A stretch of 64,000 nt of DNA from Anaerolineae bacterium (GTDB taxonomy: Bacteria > Chloroflexota > Anaerolineae > Aggregatilineales > Phototrophicaceae): the NCBI GenBank assembly GCA_022826865.1, contig JAJDUC010000037.1, positions 1 through 64,000 on the forward strand. Reading direction: 5' to 3'. Below the pieces are notes generated by a model that saw only the letters and a program-made list of their open reading frames with translations, made no database searches and had not been told where the DNA came from. The stretch's first letter is position 1; each line of letters starts with the position of its first letter. This document shows positions 8,750 to 17,036 of the stretch, piece by piece. Position numbers and translations under genes: made by a program.

Positions 8750-9480
8750 TGAAAAGGCAGCCCCCTTGCAAGAGACGGCGCGCATCCCGGCGTTGGCTCT
8801 GCTTTGCCATCTGCTTCTGCCTGGCCGCCTGCAACCTGCAGGGCCGGGCTGCCGTTTCCAACCGCGCCCAGGCGACAGCCACTCCAGCGGGGCCGCCCTC
8901 AATTACGATCTCGTCGCCGAAGGCCGGTGACGAATTTGTCATCGGGGAGGAAATCCTGGTCTCGGTTCTGGCCGGCGATAGCATCGGCGTCACCCGCGTA
9001 CAACTATTCGTCAATAATCAGATCGTCCGAACGGTTTCCTCCGAATCTTTACAAGGCGAACTGGCGATGCAGGCGATTCTGGATTATGCGCCGCAACAGG
9101 TCGATCTTGGCGAGATCACTTTGCGCGCATTGGCTTATCGCGGCCCGGTGGTCAGCAGCCCCGATGAGATCACAGTTGTCGTTCGCGAATCGCATTCGCA
9201 AGTCATAGCCACTCCGGTTCAGCAGTCAAATGTGCCTTTTATCCCCAACGATGGCGTTTGCCGCGCCTTGGTCAATGTGGATTTAAATTTCCGAACGGGG
9301 CCGAGCACGAGGTACCAGATCATCTCGGTCTTGGCCAGCGGCACATTGGCGCCAATCACCGGGCGCAACAGCGAGCACAACTGGTGGCGACTCAACGTCA
9401 ACAACCAGATCGGTTGGGTTAGCGGCGACTTCACCACCGAATATGGCGATTGCAGTCGCGTGGCGGTGGTCGCCGGCTGA
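8749..9480 (+). CDS. SH3b-domain lipoprotein
   Basis: A secreted lipoprotein of 243 aa. The start chosen is ATG 8749, sharing one base with the miaB stop. It gives a classic lipoprotein signal: basic MKRQPPCKRRRASRR, a hydrophobic stretch, then lipobox L-A-A-C with Cys28. A longer in-frame reading from 8668 inside miaB would bury this signal. Residues ~50-150 look like an Ig-like or cadherin-like extracellular module (ITISSPKAGDEFVIGEEILV). The C-terminal ~65 residues are a bacterial SH3 domain (VDLNFRTGPSTRYQIISVL, then WWRLNVNNQIGWVSGDF). It probably binds cell-envelope material; the exact role is unknown. Confidence 0.85.
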   Translation: MKRQPPCKRRRASRRWLCFAICFCLAACNLQGRAAVSNRAQATATPAGPPSITISSPKAGDEFVIGEEILVSVLAGDSIGVTRVQLFVNNQIVRTVSSESLQGELAMQAILDYAPQQVDLGEITLRALAYRGPVVSSPDEITVVVRESHSQVIATPVQQSNVPFIPNDGVCRALVNVDLNFRTGPSTRYQIISVLASGTLAPITGRNSEHNWWRLNVNNQIGWVSGDFTTEYGDCSRVAVVAG

Positions 9481-9492
9481 GCGCAAATTCAT

Positions 9493-9520
9493 TTGTCGCG
9501 TCCCCCGTTTGTGATAAAAT
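9493..9520 (+). promoter_or_regulatory. Candidate sigma70-type promoter
   Basis: TTGTCG at 9493-9498 and TAAAAT at 9515-9520 are 16 bases apart, 41 bases before the start of the receiver-domain gene. The match is fair rather than strong. Confidence 0.5.
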
Positions 9521-9561
9521 CGCTGCTAGGGTCCTGAGTCACGAAAACGCGGGAAAGCGAT

Positions 9562-11502
9562 ATGGCGATTGCTTTGAAGCGGATCATGCTGGTCACGCGC
9601 AATGTTCAATTTGCAATCGATGTCAAGCGGGCTTTGGAAGCGCTGGGCGAATACAGCGTGACGACCGTAGCCGACCTGCGAAACGCGATCGAGCAGTTGC
9701 GCGATACGCCACAGCAATTGGTTCTGCTCGATACGGATGGCCTGAGCATAGCGCCGGATATCTTGCTGGAGATGATTCAGGCGCGTCAAAACGAGATCGC
9801 CATTGTGCTTGCGCCGGACCGCCCAAATGTGCATGAACTGGCGCGCCAACATGGCGCGCGCGGCGTGGTGGATATCCCCGTGATGGCCCGCGATCTGCTG
9901 CCAATCCTGGAATCGGCCCTGCAAGACAACGGTGATGCGCCTGAAGAAACAAACGGGACGGCCGCGGTCGATCTTGGCGAAGATACCATTTTCATTGAGT
10001 CTCTGGTTGATGATGCTCTCGGGCAGGACCAGGCGCTCAATTATACGCGCCGCCGCTTGCAAGCCTCTTATGAATTGCTGCATCCGCCGATCGAAACGGC
10101 AGTCGACAGCACGGCGCCGGCTGCGATGGAGTTCCTCATTGAGCCTGAAGACGAAGGTGATACCGTGCGCTTTACTTATGTTCGGGGCGTTGAGGCGACC
10201 GCCTCAACGACGCTGAACCAGGGAAGCTTTGGCGCCGGCGAGACGCCGTTGGCGGCCGGCAGCGACAGCGAAACCCTCCGCGATCTGGCGCGGTCGCTGG
10301 CTGTCGAGCGCCCGGACGATGTGCAGCCGCTCCTCAGCGTGGCGCAGCCCGACATCGACAATCGCGAACCGCAAGACAGCGCGGGCTTCCTGCAAATGCT
10401 GAATGCGGTTTTGGACGAGAGTACCGCCCTGGAAAACCTGACCCTGGAATCGCTCTTTGATACAACGCGAGAACTGCCGGACGCCCTGGGCGCGGGCGCC
10501 GTTCCGAACTGGCTGCGCGAGACCGAAAAGTTCATCAACGAGCCGAGTTTCCTGAAGGAGCATTTGCCTCCGCTGGAAGCGCAGGAGACCGTCGCCGAGA
10601 CGACATTGCCGTCTCCCGTAGATGAGCCGCCTTCTTCTGCAGGGGATTCGGACAACGCGCCATCAGCGGTCAATGGAGATGACAAGCGCGGCGCGCCCTT
10701 TGTTGAAGAGGTCTGGACGCCGCTGTCGCGGCGCGAGCGCGATCCCTATTTGGCGCAGCTTGCGGTGACGATGACGCAGCAGATGACCGAGCTGACCGCC
10801 GACGCCACTGTTTTGACCCTCGATGGGCGTATTGTCGCCTATTCCGGCGAGTTGTCGCTGGAAAAATTTCGGGATTTGCGGGCGGCGATCGGCGATGATT
10901 GGCAAGCGCCCAGCAGCCAGGCCCGTATTCGTTTTCTTCGCCTGCCGGGCGGCAAGTCAGATTATATGCTTTACTCCCGCGGCGCCGCCGGCGGCTACAC
11001 CCTTTCCATGGTCTTCGCTGGCGGGGTGCGCCTGCAAGACATCCGTCGGCAAGGCGACCGCATGCTGAGCGCGCTTGTGGCGGTACCGGATGGCCCTGCG
11101 CCTGAGGAGGCCGTCCCGGTAGATTCTAGGGATCCGGTAGTCGCGGAATCGAGGCAGCCTTTCGCCTTTGTCTGGCTGGTCGCGGATCCGGAGTTGTACT
11201 TGCGCCGGCCTGTCGCCGAGCAATTGGTGTTTTGGCTGGAAGTCCAATTGAACAGCTTGGACTGGAAGATCAATCGCCTGGATGTGCATCAAGACTTCGT
11301 CCACCTGCGCGCCGATGTGCCGGGGCGCGTGCCGCCTGAGCAATTGATGCGCACGGTCATGGAGCGATCACGTCGGATCGCCTGCTCCGAAGACCGGGCG
11401 CTGCCCGAAGATCTATGGGCCGATGCCTACCTGGTGCTGCAGCCCGGTCGCGACATAAGCGAGCGCGAGTTACAAAGTTTCTTGCAATTCGCCCGCAACT
11501 GA
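9562..11502 (+). CDS. Receiver-like / roadblock-like / IS200-fold multidomain protein
   Basis: A 646-aa cytoplasmic protein of unknown function. Residues ~5-125 resemble a response-regulator receiver fold (RIMLVTRNVQFAIDVKRAL, then LVLLDTDGLSIAPDILLEMI). A long acidic, low-complexity linker follows (~130-390). Residues ~395-505 (QQMTELTADATVLTLDGRIV, then GGYTLSMVFAGGVRLQD) look like a roadblock/LC7-type module. The last ~105 residues resemble the Y1/IS200-like transposase fold, with the helix LPEDLWADAYLVLQPGRD. The HUH motif reads Phe579-Val-His581, so the first histidine is lost and the domain is probably not a nuclease. These domain calls are by eye. Neighbours (lipoprotein, polA) do not suggest a role. 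Confidence 0.6.
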   Translation: MAIALKRIMLVTRNVQFAIDVKRALEALGEYSVTTVADLRNAIEQLRDTPQQLVLLDTDGLSIAPDILLEMIQARQNEIAIVLAPDRPNVHELARQHGARGVVDIPVMARDLLPILESALQDNGDAPEETNGTAAVDLGEDTIFIESLVDDALGQDQALNYTRRRLQASYELLHPPIETAVDSTAPAAMEFLIEPEDEGDTVRFTYVRGVEATASTTLNQGSFGAGETPLAAGSDSETLRDLARSLAVERPDDVQPLLSVAQPDIDNREPQDSAGFLQMLNAVLDESTALENLTLESLFDTTRELPDALGAGAVPNWLRETEKFINEPSFLKEHLPPLEAQETVAETTLPSPVDEPPSSAGDSDNAPSAVNGDDKRGAPFVEEVWTPLSRRERDPYLAQLAVTMTQQMTELTADATVLTLDGRIVAYSGELSLEKFRDLRAAIGDDWQAPSSQARIRFLRLPGGKSDYMLYSRGAAGGYTLSMVFAGGVRLQDIRRQGDRMLSALVAVPDGPAPEEAVPVDSRDPVVAESRQPFAFVWLVADPELYLRRPVAEQLVFWLEVQLNSLDWKINRLDVHQDFVHLRADVPGRVPPEQLMRTVMERSRRIACSEDRALPEDLWADAYLVLQPGRDISERELQSFLQFARN

Positions 11503-11641
11503 TCCCCCGCGACATATGCCAATTGCTGATTCTCTCCTGGACTGGCGCCGGTCGCGTCCTTGCCAGGGAAATCTATCACTTTTGCCGCGCATGGATTATA
11601 CTTTGCCCCACCAGGCAAAGAAGAGAGACGAAGCTAATTTC

Positions 11642-14431
11642 ATGGAAGAGCGCCCGGTACTCTATCTCATTGACGGGCATGCCTTGGCCTATCGCAGCTA
11701 TTTCGCGCTGCAGCGGGGCGGCTTCACGACATCCAGCGGCGAAAGCACCAGCGCAGTGTTCGGTTTCAGCCGGACCCTGCTGGATGTCTACGACCATTAT
11801 CAACCAAAATACCTGGCGGTCGCCTTTGACGAGGGCTTGAGCGCGCGCGAGGAGATTTATCCCGAATATAAGGCGACGCGCGAGAAGATGCCCGACGATT
11901 TGCGCGCGCAATTGGAGCGCATTCGCGAGCTGGTGGCCGCTTTCAACATCCCGCAATTGACGCTGCCGAACATGGAAGCCGACGACGTAATGGGCACAAT
12001 ATGCCAGCAGGCGGTCGCGCAGGGCCTGGATGTGCACATTGCCACGGGCGATCGCGATATTCTTCAACTGCTCGGACCGCATGTCCGTGTGCAATTGCCG
12101 CAGCGCGGCGGCGACGATGTGGTTTTTGACGAAGCCGCTTTTCGCGACAAGTATGGCATTGAACCCAGCCAGTTGATCGATTTGAAAGCCATGATGGGCG
12201 ACAGCTCGGACAATATCCCCGGCGTGGCTGGCGTCGGCGAAAAGTCGGCCACGCAGCTTCTGCGGCAATATCAGGATTTGGAAGAAATCTACGACAATCT
12301 GGATGATATCGGCACGCGCGTGCGCAACAGGCTGATTGCCGGAAAAGACATGGCTTATCTCAGCCGCAAACTGGCGACCATCATCTGCGATCTGGATATC
12401 CAGCTTGATCTGGACGCCTGCGTCGGCGGGGATTTCGCCTTGAAGACGGTGGACGATGTCTTCTCCGAACTTGAATTCAGAACCCTGCGTGAACGCCTGC
12501 ACCGCGTTTACGGTCAACTTCACGGCGAAGAAATCGAAACCGGGATCGCCAGCGCCCACGAAGTGGTTGAGACCATCGTTGTGCGCGATCCAGCCGCATT
12601 GGAGGATTTGGTCGCTGCGCTGAATTCAGCCAGCATGATTGCCTTTGACACCGAGACGACAGGCATTGATCAGATGTCGGCGGAATTGGTGGGCATCTCC
12701 CTCGCGGTGGATGAAGAACGCGGTTTCTACGTGCCGGTGGGTCACCGGTCGTCCGGCAGTCACGGGCAGTCGGATATGTTCGCCCAGCCGGTCGGCTATC
12801 AACTGCCATTGGATGGCGTAATCGACGCCTTGCGCGGGCCCATGCAAAACCCGGATATTCCCAAGACCGCCCACAATGCCGTATACGATTTGATGATTTT
12901 GCGGCGATATGGCATCGAGGTCGCGCCCATCGCCTTTGACACCATGCTTGCCGAATGGGTGACCAACCCGATCAGCAAGTTTCTCGGCTTGAAGGCATTG
13001 GTTGCGCAACTGCTTGATGTGCAAATGACGGAAATCTCTGAATTGCTGGGCAAGGGCAAAGACCAAAAGACGATGGATATGGTGGAGATCGAAGACGCCG
13101 CGCCCTACGCCGCCGCCGACGCGACCATGACTTATCGCCTGGTCGAGCCCTTAAAAGCTGAATTGCGCGACTCCGGGCTGGAGCGACTTTATAGCGAGTT
13201 GGAAGCGCCGCTGATCCCGATTATCAGCAGTATGCAATACACCGGCGTCACGCTCGATGGCGATTTCCTGCGCGAAATGAGCGTCCGCCTGGCGGATAGC
13301 ATTGGCAAACTGCAGGAGTCGATTTATGACGCCGCCGGAATCGGCAAGTTCAACATTGGAAGTCCCAAGCAATTGAACAACGTTTTATTTGAAGTGCTGG
13401 GCCTGCCAACCGTCGGGCTCAAGAAAACCAAGCTCGGATATTCGACCGACTCCACAACGCTGGACGCGCTGAAAGATGCGCACGCGATCATCAATATGAT
13501 TGTCGAGTATCGAGAGCTTTCCAAATTGAAGAGCACCTATGTTGATGCGCTTCCCAAGTTGGTCAATCCCCGTACCGGCCGCCTGCACACGAGCTACAAT
13601 CAAGCCGGGTCGGCGACCGGGCGTTTCAGTAGCAACAACCCCAATTTGCAGAATATTCCCATACGCACGGAGATGGGGCGCGAAGTGCGCCGGGCATTTG
13701 TTGCGCCGCCTGGATATGCGCTGCTCGCCGTCGATTACAATCAAATCGAGTTGCGCGTGATGGCGCATATCAGCCAGGATGAGACTTTGATTGACGCTTT
13801 CCAACGCGGGCTCGATATCCACCAGGCGACGGCGGCCGCCGTCAACGGCATTGCTCCCGGGGATGTGACCTATGAGCAGCGCAGTTTCGCCAAGCGGGTC
13901 AATTTTGGCCTGATGTATGGCATGGGCGCGTTCCGCCTGGCGCGCGACAGCGACTTGACGCTGACGGAGGCGGAAGACTTCATTTCGACCTATTTCGAGC
14001 GCATGCCCGGTGTCGAAAAGTACATCCAGCAAACGAAAGCCTGCGTCTGGGAAAACGGCTATACCGAGACGCTTTACGGCCGGCGCCGGCTATACCCGGC
14101 GATCAAGTCAAACGGCAACCGCCGCAGCACGTCCGCCGAGGAGCGCGCCGCCATCAACATGCCGATTCAAGGCACAGCCGCCGACATTCTCAAACAATCG
14201 ATGATCAATCTGCACGACCGGCTCGGCGCCGAGGGCTGCGCTGCCAGCATGATCCTGCAAGTGCACGATGAGTTGGTCCTGGAAGTCAAGGCGGACGAGT
14301 TGGCGCATGCGCGGGACCTGGTGGTCGAGACGATGGAATCGGCCTTTCCCGATGGCAAGCCGCTGAGTGTGCCCCTGCGCGCGAATGCCAGCTTCGGCAG
14401 GAATTGGCGTGATATGGAGGAAATGGACTGA
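11642..14431 (+). CDS. polA: DNA polymerase I
   Basis: Replicative gap-filling and repair polymerase with three domains. The 5'-3' flap exonuclease occupies residues 1 to ~290 (LIDGHALAYRSYFAL; MEADDVMGT; ATGDRDILQLL; GDSSDNIPGV). The 3'-5' proofreading domain (~320-500) keeps its acidic residues: Asp336 and Glu338 in FDTETTG, the H-N-x(3)-D motif and Y-A-A-A-D. The polymerase domain has motif A (LLAVDYNQIELRVMAHIS), motif B (RSFAKRVNFGLMYG) and motif C (QVHDELVLEV). ATG 11642 gives MEERPVLYLIDGHA, the normal family start. Upstream in-frame starts at 11516 and 11591 add unrelated residues. All three activities look intact. Length is 929 aa. Confidence 0.96.
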   Translation: MEERPVLYLIDGHALAYRSYFALQRGGFTTSSGESTSAVFGFSRTLLDVYDHYQPKYLAVAFDEGLSAREEIYPEYKATREKMPDDLRAQLERIRELVAAFNIPQLTLPNMEADDVMGTICQQAVAQGLDVHIATGDRDILQLLGPHVRVQLPQRGGDDVVFDEAAFRDKYGIEPSQLIDLKAMMGDSSDNIPGVAGVGEKSATQLLRQYQDLEEIYDNLDDIGTRVRNRLIAGKDMAYLSRKLATIICDLDIQLDLDACVGGDFALKTVDDVFSELEFRTLRERLHRVYGQLHGEEIETGIASAHEVVETIVVRDPAALEDLVAALNSASMIAFDTETTGIDQMSAELVGISLAVDEERGFYVPVGHRSSGSHGQSDMFAQPVGYQLPLDGVIDALRGPMQNPDIPKTAHNAVYDLMILRRYGIEVAPIAFDTMLAEWVTNPISKFLGLKALVAQLLDVQMTEISELLGKGKDQKTMDMVEIEDAAPYAAADATMTYRLVEPLKAELRDSGLERLYSELEAPLIPIISSMQYTGVTLDGDFLREMSVRLADSIGKLQESIYDAAGIGKFNIGSPKQLNNVLFEVLGLPTVGLKKTKLGYSTDSTTLDALKDAHAIINMIVEYRELSKLKSTYVDALPKLVNPRTGRLHTSYNQAGSATGRFSSNNPNLQNIPIRTEMGREVRRAFVAPPGYALLAVDYNQIELRVMAHISQDETLIDAFQRGLDIHQATAAAVNGIAPGDVTYEQRSFAKRVNFGLMYGMGAFRLARDSDLTLTEAEDFISTYFERMPGVEKYIQQTKACVWENGYTETLYGRRRLYPAIKSNGNRRSTSAEERAAINMPIQGTAADILKQSMINLHDRLGAEGCAASMILQVHDELVLEVKADELAHARDLVVETMESAFPDGKPLSVPLRANASFGRNWRDMEEMD

Positions 14432-14502
14432 AGCTGTCTCCAAAGCGATCGCGCCTTCCCATCTGTCCAACCTAAAACTGAATGGAAAGAACCGACGACC
14501 CG

Positions 14503-15420
14503 ATGAAACATTTTCTTGATTTGGCAAGCTGCTCAACGGAAGAACTCCAGGACCTGATGGACCTGGCGCTGGAATTGAAGGCCGAGTGGCGCGCGGGCGG
14601 GAACAAGCCGAGCTTGCGCGGCAAGACCCTGGGCATGATTTTCCAGAAGCCTTCCCTGCGCACGCGCGTGTCCTTCGAAATGGGCATGCGCCACCTCGGC
14701 GGCGACGCCATCATGTTGGGACCGCATGAAATCGGCTTGGGCGTGCGCGAGAGCGTTGGGGACGTGGCGCGTGTGCTTTCAAGTTATGTGCATGGCATCA
14801 TGGCCCGCGTCTTTGACCATGCCGATGTGCTGGAATTGGCGGCGCATTCGCGCGTGCCGGTCATAAACGGTTTGAGTGATGACTACCATCCCTGCCAGGC
14901 GCTGGCGGATATCTTGACGATCCGCGAGCGCTTCGGCCGCCTGGACGGCGTGAAGCTGGCATTCGTCGGCGACGGCAATAATGTGGCCGCCTCGGTGGCG
15001 CTGGCCTGCGCCCATTTTGGGGTCAGCTTCAGCATCGCCACGCCGGAGGGATATGAAATGAAAGCGCCAATCCGCGATCAAGCCTTTGAAGTTGCCAGTC
15101 GCAATGGCTCGGGGCTGACCATGCACACGCGCCCGCAAGTGGCTGTGGCTGATGCCGATGTGGTCTACACCGATACCTGGGTCAGCATGGGGCAGGAGGC
15201 GGAAGCCGCCGAACGCGCCGGTGAATTTGACGACTTTCAGATTAACGAAAGTCTGTTGCGCTGCGCCAAGCCGACGGCCATCGTCATGCACTGCCTGCCG
15301 GCTCATCGCGGCGACGAAATCACCGACGATGTAATGGATGGCGCGCAATCGATGATCTTTCTGCAAGCGGAAAACCGCATGCACGCGCAGAAGGCCATCC
15401 TCCTCCGCTTGCTTGGCTAA
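14503..15420 (+). CDS. argF: Ornithine carbamoyltransferase
   Basis: Makes citrulline from ornithine and carbamoyl phosphate in arginine synthesis. The carbamoyl-phosphate loop reads KPSLRTRVSFE, a Ser-Leu-Arg-Thr-Arg variant of the usual S-T-R-T-R. HPCQALAD, DGNNVAASVALA, YTDTWVSMGQEAE (ornithine-binding SMG loop) and MHCLPAHRG are all present. The start MKHFLDLASC at 14503 matches the family; an upstream in-frame ATG at 14482 would add seven residues. Length is 305 aa. It follows polA by 71 bases with no other arginine gene nearby, so it is an isolated biosynthetic gene. A catabolic role cannot be excluded by sequence alone. Confidence 0.95.
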   Translation: MKHFLDLASCSTEELQDLMDLALELKAEWRAGGNKPSLRGKTLGMIFQKPSLRTRVSFEMGMRHLGGDAIMLGPHEIGLGVRESVGDVARVLSSYVHGIMARVFDHADVLELAAHSRVPVINGLSDDYHPCQALADILTIRERFGRLDGVKLAFVGDGNNVAASVALACAHFGVSFSIATPEGYEMKAPIRDQAFEVASRNGSGLTMHTRPQVAVADADVVYTDTWVSMGQEAEAAERAGEFDDFQINESLLRCAKPTAIVMHCLPAHRGDEITDDVMDGAQSMIFLQAENRMHAQKAILLRLLG

Positions 15421-15529
15421 GCCGCTGCTTGCCAGCCCCGCTGCTCGCAAGCCTCCGTAAGGCTCGTCCGGTACTGGTTAATGCTACCGCGCTTTTTCTA
15501 CCCCATCCCCCAACTACCTTACCGGTAGT
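15421..15529. other. Intergenic spacer after argF
   Basis: A short non-coding stretch. AGCCT/AGGCT could pair near 15451-15466, but no T-run follows, so I do not call a terminator. Confidence 0.4.
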
Positions 15530-15696
15530 GTATCAGAATCGATTGAATTTCCTAAAATGCCGACGATTTGGTAGGGGCGACTGACGGGCTGTGTCCACGC
15601 GCCCCGGTGAGTCGCCCAATTGCGATTCTGTTCGTACCCATCGGGCGATCCGCCGGATCGCCCCTGCCAGACTATTTCAACCAAAATAGATACATT
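15530..15696. repeat. Repeat family B, copy 1 (MITE-like)
   Basis: About 167 bases shared with 25929-26094. The core starts GGTAGGGGCGAC and ends TCGCCCCTGCC, near-perfect terminal inverted repeats. Inside are two stems: GGGCGACT/AGTCGCCC around a GC-rich loop, and GGGCGATCCG/CGGATCGCCC. Less conserved flanks include GTATCA on the left and ACTATTTCAACCAAAAT on the right. The termini resemble those of family A (GTAGGGGCG), but the interior is different. Confidence 0.8.
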
Positions 15697-16160
15697 AGCC
15701 CCTTCCCTAAGGTCAGTGTAGGCGGTCAGTTTCTACGCGACCTACGTGACCCGTAGCAACGGAGAAGGGGAGCTAACGTAGCGCGAACTCGCTTGTATAC
15801 GGCAGCAATCGATGCTTGAATCATCAGAAATAAGTATCGCTGCAACGTTGAAACGAGCTTCCCCCCATTGCCATGGATCTCGTAGACACAGACCTTCGGG
15901 GGATTGAGGGGGTAGACCGAAACGAAAGCGACTTTGCCAGTGCCAGACAAGCCTCTACAAGGCGTCGACGACATATACACCTAAAGCGTGGATCTGGCGC
16001 TTCAAGGCCGGCGTCTGATTCGTCGCGCCATTGCCAGCGCGGCTGTGTAAACAGTGTTAGAATGTCGTAGCTACAATGGAAGCAAGCGGTTAATACAAAT
16101 AGCTAAACTATCCGCGCTCGGGCCGCGACGGCCGGCGCGGCGCGTGTCGAAAGAGACGCC
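15697..16160. other. Non-coding or decayed stretch before cdaA
   Basis: No convincing gene. A minus-strand reading frame of 84 codons (15726-15980) contains GLSGTGKVAFVSVYPL but has no recognisable domain, no good start and no neighbour logic. Base composition is less GC-rich than the genes around it. It could be a gene remnant. The cdaA promoter should lie near its right end, where TAGAAT occurs at 16058-16063 without a well-spaced -35. Confidence 0.35.
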
Positions 16161-17036
16161 GTGGAACAGATACTACTTATTTTGCAAAGCCTGGAGTTGA
16201 CCGATATCTTCGATATCGGCATCGTTACATTGCTCTTTTACAGCATTACATTCATGTTTCGCGGCACACAGGCGGTCGCCTTGATGCGCGGCATCGCGCT
16301 GCTCGTCATTGGCTTGATTTCCATCGCGGCGGTTTTCCGTCTCGAGGCCTTGAGTTGGCTCTTGGCCAACAGCTTGACCGCGCTCGTCATTGCGGTGCCG
16401 GTGATATTCCAGCCGGAAATTCGGCGCGTGTTGGAGCGCTTGGGGCGGGGTTCAGTATTCGGCACGCGCCTGGCGCCGCACGAGATTCGCGTCTCCGTGA
16501 TAAACGAAGTATGCGTCGCCGCCGATAAATTGTCCGAGCGCAGACATGGCGCCTTGATCGTCCTGCAGCGCAACAGCAGTCTGCAAGCTTTCATACGCAC
16601 CGGCATTCAGATGGACAGCATGGTCACTGCTGAATTGCTGGCGACGGTATTCTGGCCCCGCACCGAATTGCACGACGGCGCGGTCATTGTCGATAACACC
16701 GGGCGCATCGCGTCCGCGTCCAGCGTCTTGCCGATCACCGCCAGCCGCAATCTGCCCAATCCCAATTTGGGGACGCGGCACCGGGCGGCGGTTGGCATCA
16801 GCGAAGTCGGCGATGCCCTCTGCGTGATTGTCTCCGAAGAAACCGGCAAGATCTCTGTGACCAATGCCGGGCGCATGATCCTCGACCTGGACGCGCAGCG
16901 CTTACGGCTCATCCTCAGCGCCTATTACGGTCCCGCGGACGATGTTTCGCTATCTATGCGCGCCCGCCTGCGCGAGGCCGCCGACGAGCTTTGGCTGCGC
17001 ATGAAAACGCGCCGCCGGCAGCAGGCACAATCATGA
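16161..17036 (+). CDS. cdaA: Diadenylate cyclase CdaA
   Basis: Membrane-bound enzyme making cyclic di-AMP from two ATP. The N-terminal ~85 residues contain three transmembrane segments (VTLLFYSITFMF; IALLVIGLISIAAVF; LTALVIAVPVIF). The DisA_N catalytic domain follows, with Asp172-Gly173-Ala174 in LHDGAVIV and Arg206-His207-Arg208 in GTRHRAAVG, the nucleotide-binding signatures. The start is GTG at 16161. It overlaps the YbbR-domain gene by four bases (ATGA), the classic cdaA-cdaR arrangement. Cyclic di-AMP controls potassium and osmolyte uptake and envelope homeostasis in many bacteria. Length 291 aa is normal. Confidence 0.95.
   Translation: MEQILLILQSLELTDIFDIGIVTLLFYSITFMFRGTQAVALMRGIALLVIGLISIAAVFRLEALSWLLANSLTALVIAVPVIFQPEIRRVLERLGRGSVFGTRLAPHEIRVSVINEVCVAADKLSERRHGALIVLQRNSSLQAFIRTGIQMDSMVTAELLATVFWPRTELHDGAVIVDNTGRIASASSVLPITASRNLPNPNLGTRHRAAVGISEVGDALCVIVSEETGKISVTNAGRMILDLDAQRLRLILSAYYGPADDVSLSMRARLREAADELWLRMKTRRRQQAQS

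Noticed and set aside
11516-11641. N-terminal extension of polA
   Set aside because: The 42 extra residues do not resemble the family, and MEERPVLYLIDGHA at 11642 is the canonical start.
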